NCBI GenBank assembly: GCA_950295325.1
Contig: OX485808.1
Coordinates: forward strand, 36,166,527-36,230,526
Length of the DNA: 64,000 bases
Direction: 5' to 3'
Source of the DNA: Polytrichum commune
Taxonomy: Eukaryota > Streptophyta > Polytrichopsida > Polytrichales > Polytrichaceae
This document shows, piece by piece, positions 23,001 to 33,507 of this stretch. Positions within the stretch are counted from its first letter, which is position 1; each line of letters opens with the position of its first letter. The notes under the pieces were generated by a model, which was not told the DNA's origin, did not search any database, and saw nothing but the letters and a program-made list of their open reading frames with translations. A program made the position numbers and the translations under genes.

Positions 23001-26000
23001 GTCGAAGTCATTCCAGAAGTCTGCAGACTTTATCCACATGTATGGATTTTACTACACCTGATAAATTTTTAAGGGGGTTGTAAGTCGGCCACACATTGAT
23101 TAAAACGACCACAGAGATGCATTGCAAGGTCACATGAGCTGTCAAAATTTGAACAATTCTACTTGTCAGTGGAAATGTAAAGAAAGAGGAAGCTGAGCTA
23201 ATACCTTGCTCCTCTTCATGTGTGATGTAAAAAATCAAATTTTGACAGGTCATGTTACTGTGCAATGTGTCTCTGTGGTTGTTTTAACAGACTGCGTGGT
23301 CGATTTAACAAACCTCTTTTTGTGATCTTATTTTTGGCACATTTTGTGGAGGACTAGCATACTGAATTTGGTTCTTGGAATATAAAGATCTCTGTTACGA
23401 GAGTTATATCTTCATGAATGGGACTTTTTGTTGGGAGTTGGCCCTATGATTTCCATTGGTTGTTTTGCTCAAAATATCAATCATTTCTTTCCACTTGTGA
23501 GTCAGAGGTAATAGTGTTTGAATTTGAATGAAGAGCAACCTATTTCAGTTCATTGAGGGGCCAAACTCATCTTAGCACCTTGTGGCATGCCAAAAATGAG
23601 CTTGATCCTCAATGAACCAATGTAGAATGTTCTTCATTTAAACCTCCAAGCATGCACTGCAAGCTTACCCGACACTGAATGTGTTGTATGCAAAACAATG
23701 AACTCCCAATCTAAAATCATGCTGAGTTAGAGGATAACTCTAGTACACCTAGTTATGAATATCTCAGTTATTCTCCTTATAGATTATTACTACTTCGCAC
23801 TTGTGATGTGAAAAAGGTCTCAAAAAGTGACATTATTTGAATTGAATTGGATTGAAGGTGCGATTTATTGTTGGTGGCGACGGGCCTAAGCGGGTGCGTC
23901 TAGAAGAGATGAGGGAAAAACACGGGCTTCAAGATCGTGTTGATATGCTGGGAGCTGTGCCACATGCAGAAGTACGGTCTGTTTTAGTTCGGGGCCACAT
24001 TTTTCTCAACAGGTATGCTCAAGAGGGAAAATACATAAACTTGGTATTGATTTAAAAATAAAGGGAGGTGTTAAGGATAATGCCACGAAGGTATGTGGCC
24101 CTATTGTGGGCACTTTCCAAATCTGCATACAATGTTGACCATTGGATTGAATTGGGAATTTTGTCATTTGGTTAGCAATTGTGAATCAAGCATATTGTCA
24201 TTTTAAGTTTCATTCTCAGAGTTGAAATCCAAAAGTTATAGGAGGTCAAACTGAAGATTTCCTTCCTCTTTAAGTGACATCACATAGGCCCTCCCAATTG
24301 CCATATTCCACTCAAATGTAAGTGTCTGATGAAGAAGAGTGACCACTAAGGCCCAGTTACCTTAGTTGAGCTAGTTTGTTTATGTATGTTTACCACCTCA
24401 CTTGAAATGTTTGCTTATACGTACATTGGCTGACAAGAGAAATGGGTTTCAATTGGTGGGTAATGTGTGACAGCTCTTTGACGGAGGCATTTTGTATTGC
24501 AATTTTGGAGGCTGCCAGCTGCGGGCTTCTCACTGTGAGCACACGTGTTGGCGGTGTCCCCGAGGCATGTATGGCTTCCACATCTTACTTCTTAATGCAT
24601 ATTAGAAAAGCACTTAAATCTTCATCTATTAGAGTTATCCTTAAAGGGTCTCTCAAAAACTTGTGTTTTGATAGGGAGTTTCACCCCACTTTTGACCATT
24701 TGACATGTTTCAAGTGGTGTTGGAACCTGCCAATATTGGTGAAATGAAGGGGAGGCGGTTGACTTTGGTCAAAAGATGGCTATATAACCATGAATTCATG
24801 GCAAACTTTTGAACGCATCTAAAATGATGCTCTTGTAAGTTTGACAAGGAGTTCATATTTTGAATAACCGTCTCTTGGCCAAAGTCAAACACCTCCCCTT
24901 CAATTCACCAGAATGGGGGCATCCTACACCACTTGAACGCTCTTTAAACATTACAAATGGTCTAAAGTGCGGTGAAACTCCCTACAGAGACATGAGTATT
25001 TGAGAGACCCTTCAAGGATAACTCTAATTCAACTGGAAATGTGTATGGACACATTTTTACGAATGAGAATTAACAATTTTTTTCGTTTCTTGTGATGATA
25101 TATACTACAGGTGTTGCCTGATGACATGATTGTCCTAGCTCCACCTGTGCCGGCAGAAATGGTGGTCGCAATTGGCCAAGCCATCAAAATCCTTCCTCAA
25201 ATTGACCCTTACTCCATGCACAACCGGGTACAAGAGCGCCACATTTTTCTTATTAAACACTTGGTATTTCTGCTTGTATTTAGAGCCTTGATTTTACTTC
25301 CTTGTCATCTAGAGAATGTTTAAATTTGTGGTTTCGCCGTCAATTGGCATTCTGTTTAAAGTTTCAATTGACAATCTGCTTTAAGTTGACATGATTTTGT
25401 ATTTGAATTATTAGATGAAAGGCCTTTACAGCTGGATGGATGTGGCGAAGCGCACAGAGGTCGTTTATGACCATGCGCTGAGTTCAGAGGACGATGACCT
25501 ACTGCTTCGCCTTTCAAGGTAGGTTGAAATCACTGAAATTCCACCTAGATTCAAATTACAGGTTGTTCTAGGATTTAGGTTTCCAACTCAGCTTTATCGT
25601 GATGATAAGGGCATATGATACTCTTATGCTAAGTAGAGGTTTAGGGATCTAATGCTAGGTTGAAATTTCTCAATCTGAGATATGCAGTGTCACAGATAGG
25701 TAGGACATGCCTTTCATGTGGGTCAGACTTAGGTGTAAACAATCATTTATGTTCAAAAAGTGTCACATGTCATTATATGACTGGTTGGAACCAATTTTTG
25801 ATCTGGTATTCAGGTGAGCTCTTGGTATCAATAATCAACATCACTAATACTAGCAAAGAACCTACCGTGGGCATCAAACTTTGTAATAACATTCATATAT
25901 TGATATTTGGTTGGTATCACAAGGTGAGAGAATCTTTGTGTAGTCGAGTTATTGTTGGGTCGATACCATTCTAACCATATTGACACTAGGACAATTTTGC

Positions 26001-26640
26001 ATAGGTATGAAGGTTCTTGCATGGTATATAGACCCAAATGGCATTGAAAACAAAAATACCATCAAATACCCATACCCTGCTGGTTAAAAAAAAAGTGAAA
26101 ACTCATTATAAATTCCTGAATAATATCAAAAGAAGTCAGTACCAGACCAACGCTGGTTGGAACCTCTTGAAAGATGACTTGGAAACGGAATTGAGGCAGA
26201 GACTCGCCTGATCATACCTGAAAGTAAAGTAATACAAAGGCTGTAAAAACAATTGGCGATTGTATATCGTCATACTAACCTGAATCATGGGCGTTGCTAT
26301 GTGTTGAATTCAGATATTACGCATGTGGACCATGGGCAGGAAAGTTGTTCTGCTTAGTGGTGGTGGTCAACTTCATTGTCTGGCGTTTCCTCGAGTGGCA
26401 ACAGGTGCACTTTTGAATTGCCCATATTGCAACTAATATGCAACAAAACAGATATGCTTCAGATGGATGAATTTGTCTTTGATGACAATTAAAATTAGCG
26501 TTCGTGACATCTATTTTTCTTTAGTGACATGCTCCCTCCCTCACGTTAACTTATTTGTCTGGTTATGACAGCCTGCAAAGGAAGTGGAAATTGCTCCTGA
26601 CCTACCACCTCCTCAAGCCTTCATCGACATGCTAGATTAG
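20016..26640 (+). CDS. PIGA: PIG-A: phosphatidylinositol N-acetylglucosaminyltransferase catalytic subunit
   Basis: Exons 20016-20153, 21710-22018, 22770-23039, 23858-24012, 24474-24564, 25111-25227, 25415-25518, 26314-26404 and 26572-26640 join to 447 aa with all phases closing. This is the family-typical length for plants, where the gene is called SETH2. The enzyme transfers GlcNAc from UDP-GlcNAc to phosphatidylinositol on the cytosolic face of the ER, the first step of GPI-anchor synthesis. Visible marks are the N-terminal [15 protein letters not shown] (18-32), [24 protein letters not shown], the GT4 E-x7-E motif in [17 protein letters not shown] (E295, E303) and one C-terminal membrane helix (about 405-421). 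Intron 5 starts GC instead of GT. An in-frame ATG at 20004 adds four residues and is an alternative start. Confidence 0.96.
20488..20532 (+). repeat. CT-rich microsatellite in PIG-A intron 1
   Basis: Runs of CTCTCTCTCACTCTCTCCCT units. A pyrimidine tract on the sense strand of the pre-mRNA. Confidence 0.8.
20680..21620 (+). repeat. Intron segment shared with pyridoxal kinase intron 2 (copy A)
   Basis: About 0.95 kb in PIG-A intron 1 that matches 34137-35283 in the same orientation. Shared landmarks include AATGTTGGGTTTA, GTCAAGTCTGCTTCTTCAGA, ATCTCAGGGTTTAGTATCCT, GATTTCTGGCAGAAAGGAA and AAGGCCAAAGCATGGGAAAA. Sub-repeats of about 200 bp occur within it, and one more related unit lies upstream at about 20400-20660. 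No intact reading frame, though both copies hold short frames with TRIHKLF..TPRIA / TRIHKSF..TPRIA. Confidence 0.85.
22138..22496 (+). mobile_element. Inverted-repeat element in PIG-A intron 2
   Basis: Starts ATTAGAGTTATCCTTAAAC and ends AAAGGATAACTCC. The interior (GCATGCTTGGAG, ATGAAGAACATTCTA, TCAATGAACC, CACAAGTGGAAAGAAAT) is the reverse complement of the element at 23399-23743 in the next intron. Confidence 0.75.
23071..23319. mobile_element. Long foldback element in PIG-A intron 3
   Basis: The left arm includes CGACCACAGAGATGCATTGC and AGCTGTCAAAATTTGA. The right arm (23235-23319) is an imperfect reverse complement, TCAAATTTTGACAG..TCTCTGTGGTTGTTTT. The arms are about 90 bp each around a short centre. 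It begins 32 bases after the exon 3 donor. Confidence 0.8.
23399..23743 (-). mobile_element. Inverted-repeat element in PIG-A intron 3
   Basis: Relative of the element at 22138-22496, in the opposite orientation. It ends GAGGATAACTCTA, and its interior carries CACTTGTGAG, GAATGAAGAGCAACCTATTT, TGGCATGCCA and GAATGTTCTTCATTTAAACC. Confidence 0.75.
24628..25028. mobile_element. Inverted-repeat element in PIG-A intron 5
   Basis: The ends ATTAGAGTTATCCTTAAAGG and, reversed, ATTAGAGTTATCCTTGAAGG extend to about 30 bp of inverted repeat. The interior folds further (GGGAGTTTCACC with GGTGAAACTCCC, and GACTTTGGTCAAA with TTGGCCAAAGTC). It shares its terminal word with the elements in introns 2 and 3. 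It lies in the intron with the GC donor. Confidence 0.85.
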
Positions 26641-27874
26641 GCCAATTTTCTTCTCATGAACATCAAGCGCTGCTCCTTTCAAAAAACTCAATCTCTTCTG
26701 CAAAGCAAAAATGCACCAGAAAGATGCGAGGAAAACTCCATATCATTGCGAAAGTGATGTGAGTTTTTGTATTCCCAATCTGTGTCTTACCAGAATTTAG
26801 TGGAGTTCTTTAGGTCTTACTCATTCTTCAACTCGGATATTTTTTCCTTTAAACTTGTGCAAGGAGTCCTAGAAGATGCAGAGAGTGGCAGCCCTTGCCT
26901 TACCCTTGCCCTTACCTGTGACCTCTAAAACCATTCTCGGATATTTTGCAACATAGGCAAACTCAATTGAGTGAAAAAAAGGTTGTTGACACCAAGGGCT
27001 GATGTCCATACCTGCCATTCTTTATAACTACATCATCATCATCTCTTCAGAGCTAGCACACATTGTGACAATACCCGCCGAGATTCTGATAGGTGACTCT
27101 TGGAAAAGGAAATTTTTGGAATTGGACATTGTGTGAAGCTTCCATGTGAAGCCCTTGTCAGCTATTTAAATTTACTGCAAGTAATCGCCGGCAATATGTT
27201 GGCATTTAGAAGTAGTAATTGCCGGTGGTTTAGGGTTTAGAGTTGAGGGTTATGTTGTGACAAGCTGTTCAAATAGTTACAATTTGTGGGAGTGTTTTTC
27301 TGCTGACTAGACACTGACCACACCACAATTAGCTCCGGTGGTCATATTGGAAGCATTGGTGGCCAAATTATAGAGAGGATGGAGTTATGAAAACTCCATA
27401 GATGTTGATGTTTTCCTCAAAAAAGCTTTGGGATTTAGGGTATGTGTAAAATTCTTCCTTTTAGTTTTGGAAACTATCAGTGTGTAATCAACTTGCCCTA
27501 GATAACCACCACTCCTCCAAGTGGTGGTCCATGTTTTTTTCTTTTGTTTTCTGATTGTCAAACACAAAGTTCCACAATCTGTGGTTGGATGAAGAATTAA
27601 AGGAGCACTTTATTGAGGTGGAGGTTTTAGTTCTTTCTCTATCATCAAACAATCTATTGTAGCTCTTTTAGTCTATTTCTATTATAAGACCAGAGAGGAG
27701 GAATGCTTGGTGAGAGTTAAAAGAGCTTTCAAGATTATTATCAGCAGCATGGTATTTCTTTCACTTGTTTAATGGTGGAAGTTTGATGTGAGGTTCTTGC
27801 TAGAGTGGACGAAACAACATGCCGAAAATAGCATTTCATTGCCTGTAAAAGTTTGGTCTTGTGCAAAGTACTCT
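26641..27874. other. PIG-A 3' region and spacer
   Basis: The first few hundred bases probably hold the PIG-A 3' untranslated region. No other gene is recognised. Confidence 0.4.
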
Positions 27875-27882
27875 ATTCAGAC

Positions 27883-28754
27883 CAATGATCGGGGAAAACC
27901 GACGGCTAGTTCATTATCAGCCGATGGATTTCCTCTCATGGCCGATCCAAATTTCCAACCATCGGATGTCAATCCGACTGGAATTTCAATCCTCCGGCAA
28001 TTAGCCGATGGACCAGAAAATGTCCCGGAAATGTAGCCGATTCTTCTTGTGAGTTACTGGATTTCAACCGGAAGAAGTATTCAAAAATTGCCCGATACCC
28101 GGGAAATAAAGGGCGTTTTCTGTTCAAAATATTATTAAACAAAAACTTCGTAATCGAATGTCTATATCTAACTTAGAAAGTATGATGCGTGTTGCTATAG
28201 AAGGCCCAGACAATGATTTTGATGATATTCTAACAAGTGCTCTAGATCTTTGGAAGGATGCTGCTAAGTTTCGCTATTTGTATAACAATCCAGAGCGCTA
28301 TTTGTCTGGGGCATCTGATGATGCACTTGAGGAAGTACCCTAAACCTTAAACTTTTTGAATTATGCAACCTTTCCATGACCAAATCCAATTGCTTTTATG
28401 AAGAATTGGGGGACCCTTGGCCTTCAAGCGGTGAAGGCATTGCTAGGTTCAATTCCTGCCAAGGATACTAACTCTTCAAATTTAAAGTTTTGAACATGCC
28501 TTTCTTTTCACATATTCAAGATTTTGTACTAAGAAATGATTTCCAATAACTTTTCATACATTTTTTAAACAACTAGTGCCGATACGAATTCCATTTAATC
28601 GGATATTGGCCAATGAAAATATGAAAATATAGGCATTTGACCGATTGATTTTACAAAAGACCGGCTCTTGCCGATGTAAATTGGAAAAAATCCAACCCTT
28701 CGTAGCAACTACCGGCAATTAGCCACTAAGGCTTCAAAAACTTCCCAAACTCTG
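27883..28754 (+). mobile_element. hAT derivative carrying a transposase-like tail (872 bp)
   Basis: Perfect 8-bp target duplication ATTCAGAC at 27875-27882 and 28755-28762. The left end is CAATGATCGGGGAAAACCG and the right end, reversed, CAGAGTTTGGGAAGTTTTTG. CCGAT/ATCGG words repeat near both ends, and CGGCAATTAGCC occurs at both. The interior holds the tail coding remnant and a block (GGTTCAATTCCTGCCAAGGA) shared with the copy at 9672. No catalytic region is present. Confidence 0.9.
28158..28343 (+). pseudogene. hAT transposase C-terminal remnant, open to a stop
   Basis: A 61-codon frame, MSISNLESMMRVAIEGPDND.. then LWKDAAKFRYLYNNPERYL, ends in a stop after EEVP. It aligns in frame with the remnant at 10185-10330 (about half the residues identical in the shared stretch). 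Conserved protein sequence in two decayed elements suggests descent from one transposase gene. Confidence 0.6.
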
Positions 28755-29086
28755 ATTCAGACACCTTTTGACATACTTGAGTATGCACATGATATTGGCA
28801 TACATGAACCATCATCTCCTCCTCCCCCACCCAAATTCTTTCTTTTATAAACTATGGAATCTACACTTTGACTAGAGATCCCAAGAGCATACAACCTTGG
28901 ATTGCAATTTTATAACTGGTGTTCTTCCCTCATTCATGAATGCTTGCTCACAATAAGTTGTCCAAGTTGATGATCTAATGGCCATAATGGTTTGTGGAGT
29001 TGAGATGCCCTTGAATACACACATATTTTCGTACCGAAGGAATGTCCTTGGTGCAAAATGTCATCCAAAACTTCAAATAGTGAAGT

Positions 29087-29460
29087 GGTAAGGTAGATGT
29101 GCCTAATTTGAAGCCTCACCTCAAATGGGCAATTATATTTGAGTGGTGAATTGTTGGGTGTGGATGTAAGAACAGGGATCAAAAAGACACGTGTTGAAAC
29201 TATGTGCTCAAAATCTATTGACCAATCTAGATGCAAAGGTCAACAAAGTTGACAGAGACCTAAATTGGTCATTTAACAATGTGGAGAATCTTCACTTTGA
29301 CAATGAATAGGATAATCATATGAGCCCCAGAAAATCATCAAGAAAGTGGCTAAGGGCACAATTTGGATTTGGTAATCATTTTGCACTAATTGCATGTTTT
29401 GTGTCCTATGAGAAGTGGGTGTAGGGAGAAAAGTGTCCATTTGAGACCCACGTACCTAAG
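29087..29460 (+). repeat. R1 dispersed repeat, near full copy
   Basis: Runs from AAGGTAGATGTGCCTAATTT through TATATTTGAGTGGTGAATTG, AGACACGTGTTGAAAC and GAGAATCTTCACTTTGACAA to TTTGAGACCCACGTACCTAAG. This copy shows both ends. Confidence 0.8.
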
Positions 29461-32170
29461 TGATTAAAGTCCTTTCTGCATGAACGAGAGTACTTTTGAG
29501 ATGGTAACTTCTTAGACTTCAAGTACTTAAGATGAAGATGATATGAGTTATCAAGTCACGCGTCAAAAAATCTTAGGACTTTTTAATCTTATTTTCAGGA
29601 AGTTACATATGTAGATCTATAAGTACGTACTCCTATGTAAATCTAGTTTGACTCGTTGCATTGAAACAACATGCAAACATACCTAAAGAGTGGTTGCATG
29701 TTTTCAATGGTGGACTACAAGATAGTGTTTCAAAGCTTAACAAATAATAATATCCTTTTTGGCCACATGGCAATCTTACATTGCTTGAGACCTTTTTAAA
29801 TCTCACGTGGAAATTATAGTTCAGAATTAAAAGGAAAGAACCAGGAACCATCTTGAGGTATAATTAAACAAAAAAAATAAAGTTATCTTGAATCTCAATA
29901 TGAGGACATTAATACTAAGTTCATTGAATATGATGTTTAGTATCACCAATTCATAACATTATTCAAATCCATAACAATGTTATGTGGGACTGACATTATT
30001 TCACAAAATATTCCTATATATTTCCCACATTCAAGCTTTTTGTGTCAATTGGGGAAGCGTTAATTTTGTGTCTCAAAACATGCACAACACAAAAATACTT
30101 GGTGTTGGTGATGTGTTTCTTCGAGGGTTTTTTTAATTTTTTCCCCTAAAATATTTAACATCGTGTGTGCTATATTAATAGACCGCCCAATAAGTATGAG
30201 TAATATTGTAGAGTCACAACACTAAGCATTTTGGGGGCTTCTTTTTTTTGGGGGGGTCCCAAGTGTCAATGCATATTACACAATTTTTGTTAAAAAATGT
30301 GGGCCACGCTAGTCATCAACATCCACGTTTTCAAACCAATGTGGACCACATTAATCATATAATCAACACAATCTATAAATCATTTAATATAGATGTACAC
30401 CTTAAACCTTGTAATATCAACCTCCGTAATGTCACACACTCTAATATCCCAAAAACCTAGGGAACGGATCTAGTTCAAATTTCACTCCTTATTGTCATAT
30501 TTCTCTCCCTTATATCATGAATTTTCTCATTAATGCAAACCACCAAAGAAGTCAACCCACACCCTCACATTGCGACATGTGTCAACATGTGGATCTTCTT
30601 CTTCTTCTTCTTCTTATGCCGCTTGTTGAATGTTGGTGCATGCATCCGCCACATTGCCTGGGAAGGCCATGGAGTGGACCACACTAGCATAGATGACGGG
30701 AGAATGAATTCAAAATGTCCTCACATCTCCTTTGTGTTATTCCGCAATGTCACATGCTACACTAATTTTATAGCATTACGCATCCATGTTAACACTACAA
30801 AACTCCGTACTATCATGTGCACTTTGGTTGCCACATGTGTGATACTTCGGAGTTTAGAGTGTACCAATGTTGTGTATTATACAAGACGCTTAGGTGTTCA
30901 AAATAATGTGTATTATGGAAGCCAATTATTGCAAAGAATCTTGCATGTGTGTTTTTTGGTTGCTGTCATCGGTGTGCATCACACCGAATTGACTTGCATG
31001 AGATATTTTTTGTTCAAAACGTCCATATGCCATGTGGCGTCACCATTGTCATTGTTGTGCATCACACCATGTGACTTTGTCATGGTGGCATCTTTATTAG
31101 CATATGAGTTATGCCAAGCTATACAACACACCATGCCGTTTGTGACTTTGTTGGTATGGCACTTACTCCATTCTATTTCCAAGGTATTTGAAAATTAGCT
31201 CGGTCCATGCTATTCCAAATCACACTATTTGAAATAAAAGGTGTAGCAACAATAGTATCTATTAATCTTACTAAGGAGTGTGAATATGTAGGGGTAGATG
31301 AGAAAGTATTTTTTAGGTGCAACCTCATAACTATTTACCAATAATTTGCTCATAGGTCACAGTGGTATATAATGGTAACTTGCATGGGTGGCGGAAACCT
31401 TCTTAGTATTTACTCTATAAGGATCACGAGTCGTTACCACTGGTTATTTGCCATTACAAGGTAGATTTTAAGTATTCAAATCTATTAACGCCGTAGATTT
31501 GAATATCTAAAACTACCTTAATGTGGCACAAGCCACATTAAGAGATGAGCTCTCCACCTAGCCACCAAAGATCACACATAAAACTATTGTAGTGTCTTCA
31601 CTGCATACCTAGCTCTCTAGTTTGGGACTACATTAAATATTGTGTTTAGTGACACATGGTATTTTATGTCACCGTGGTAATTTTTCTAATGACACTTCTT
31701 ATGAATAACTTTACAAGTATTGCCATCCCAACTTACTTTTAGTTCATCCACTTTTGGGGTATCATGCATCCTAACATTTTTTGTAATGTAATATTATCAT
31801 GTAAGATTGAAATTTGGATGAAAAATCAATTAGTTAATGGCAATAATTACAACTGTAAATCTGTAATGCTAAAATTCATTTACAAGGAATGACAAATAGT
31901 GTTCGGTTTTACATTTGGTGTTGGTGACACTGCACGGGCGGTTCACAATTAGCATTGAGCAAGACAAATGTAATTGGTGACAAATTGTAAGTACAACATT
32001 TAGTGTTGTTTCCATGCGAGACTTAACTTCCAAAATTAGTCATTGTTTAGTGCTATATTGGCTAATGGGATTCCATTGCTAGTCACTATGAGTCTTTTTG
32101 TGAAAGCAAATCAAAATGATCTTCATCATCTATCTCTTCACATGTATCAATGGATCTAGAAAACTATCTA
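29461..32170. other. AT-rich spacer, no gene recognised
   Basis: A 221-codon frame at 30533-31198 is compositionally odd (a run of CTT repeats giving polyPhe, many His and Cys) and has no motif, so it is not called a gene. No clear terminal repeats were found here. Confidence 0.4.
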
Positions 32171-32179
32171 AATACCAGA

Positions 32180-32830
32180 AAAATCACCTTTAACCTGCAT
32201 CAAAATCGGAGTAACACATAGTAAGAAAAGCGAATCCATCGATGATGACAAACGAGGATTTGAATGTACCATTGCTCTCCCTCGTGTTTCGTCCTTTCCA
32301 CGATCTCAACGAAACACTCAATCCTAAGAAAGTTAGAGCACCTGGAAACTAACATGATTTGACAACATGCCACATGTCACATGGATCGCATAACTAATCA
32401 CAATTCACCAAATAAGAATAGGAGAAGGAGAACCTTTCCTTAGCTTGCATCAAAATTGCAACTTTTGCACCAATAATTTAAGACCAGATAAGATCATGTT
32501 AATAGAATCGAGTCAATGAGTCCGGGACAAGCAAGGTTTTGGACAATGAATTGAGCATGAAGATAGGAACGTACCATCGACACCCTTCACGTGTCGTCCT
32601 TCCATGATCCCAACAACAACACGAGGCCGTTACAAAAAACACTCAAAATCATCGCGATCGCTAACCTATGGTGTGATTCAACATTACGCCACTTGTTATA
32701 TCATAGCACAAAAAGCAATCAACCAAAGGTAAAGTAAAACCAGAAAAACTAAACTAAAAGATTGAGGAGAAGGGAGACGTGCCTTTGACTTGAAGCTGAC
32801 ACTCTACATTGATGCACGGATCACACCAAA
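32180..32830 (-). repeat. Diverged tandem repeat of about 300 bp upstream of pyridoxal kinase
   Basis: Blocks beginning near 32185, 32440 and 32775 share AACCTGCATCAAAAT / TAGCTTGCATCAAAATTGC / TGACTTGAAGCTGACACT and, in the first two, GTACCATYG..CGTGT..CGTCCTT. Read on the minus strand, each complete unit has an ATG followed by a GTACGT-type donor-like word. It could be a duplicated leader exon, but no product is visible. Confidence 0.45.
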
Positions 32831-33507
32831 CTTTTTGTCCGGTTCGGTTCTAGCCGTGAAATTGCTGGGAATTATGTTGAGAAATAGATGTTGGCCCACC
32901 ACTTTTCACACTATTACAACCGGAAATGCAGACAGATGGTACCAAAAGTGACCGGTGTGATTAGCCCCTCAGCAAGCCGCCCACAATGTTCGCTTGAAGC
33001 GGAACAACGTTTTCTTTTCCGATCATTTCTTAACCTTTGAAAAATAGTAAAATCTTCAACGCATGCTGAGCTCATGGATTAAGTTGTTCTTTGTTCTCCT
33101 TCTTCCAATTTCCTCACTGTTCCTTCAAAGATCACCTGGAACACACCCCAAGTGCAACTCCACCTTAAAAATCAAACAGAGAAGTTTTAAAGCGGGACGC
33201 ATTGGAGTTGTGGGTTCTAAGTTGAAGCGCATGTCAATCCTTACTCACTGACTCAATCAGTCACACGATCGAAACGGACTTGTGGGTTTCGCTCAATCTC
33301 CTTGCAATTTGTTGGGTTTTCTTTGAAGGGGTTTAAGAAGATCCGCACTTTCAACAACTCCAGTCTCTACTTGCAATTTCGAGTTGGACATTGGCATTGC
33401 AGGGTTAGGCTTTTCGAGTTGGGGTTAGTTTTTGGGATTGAGGGACCTCCAAACTTTCGGTGGGTGCCTTCGGTCGAAAAACCGGAGGGAAATTAAGGTT
33501 TTAGGGT

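Noticed and set aside
30533-31198. 221-codon plus-strand frame
   Set aside because: It contains a CTT-repeat-derived polyPhe run, has odd composition rich in His, Cys and Thr, no motif, and lies in a repeat-like AT-rich spacer.
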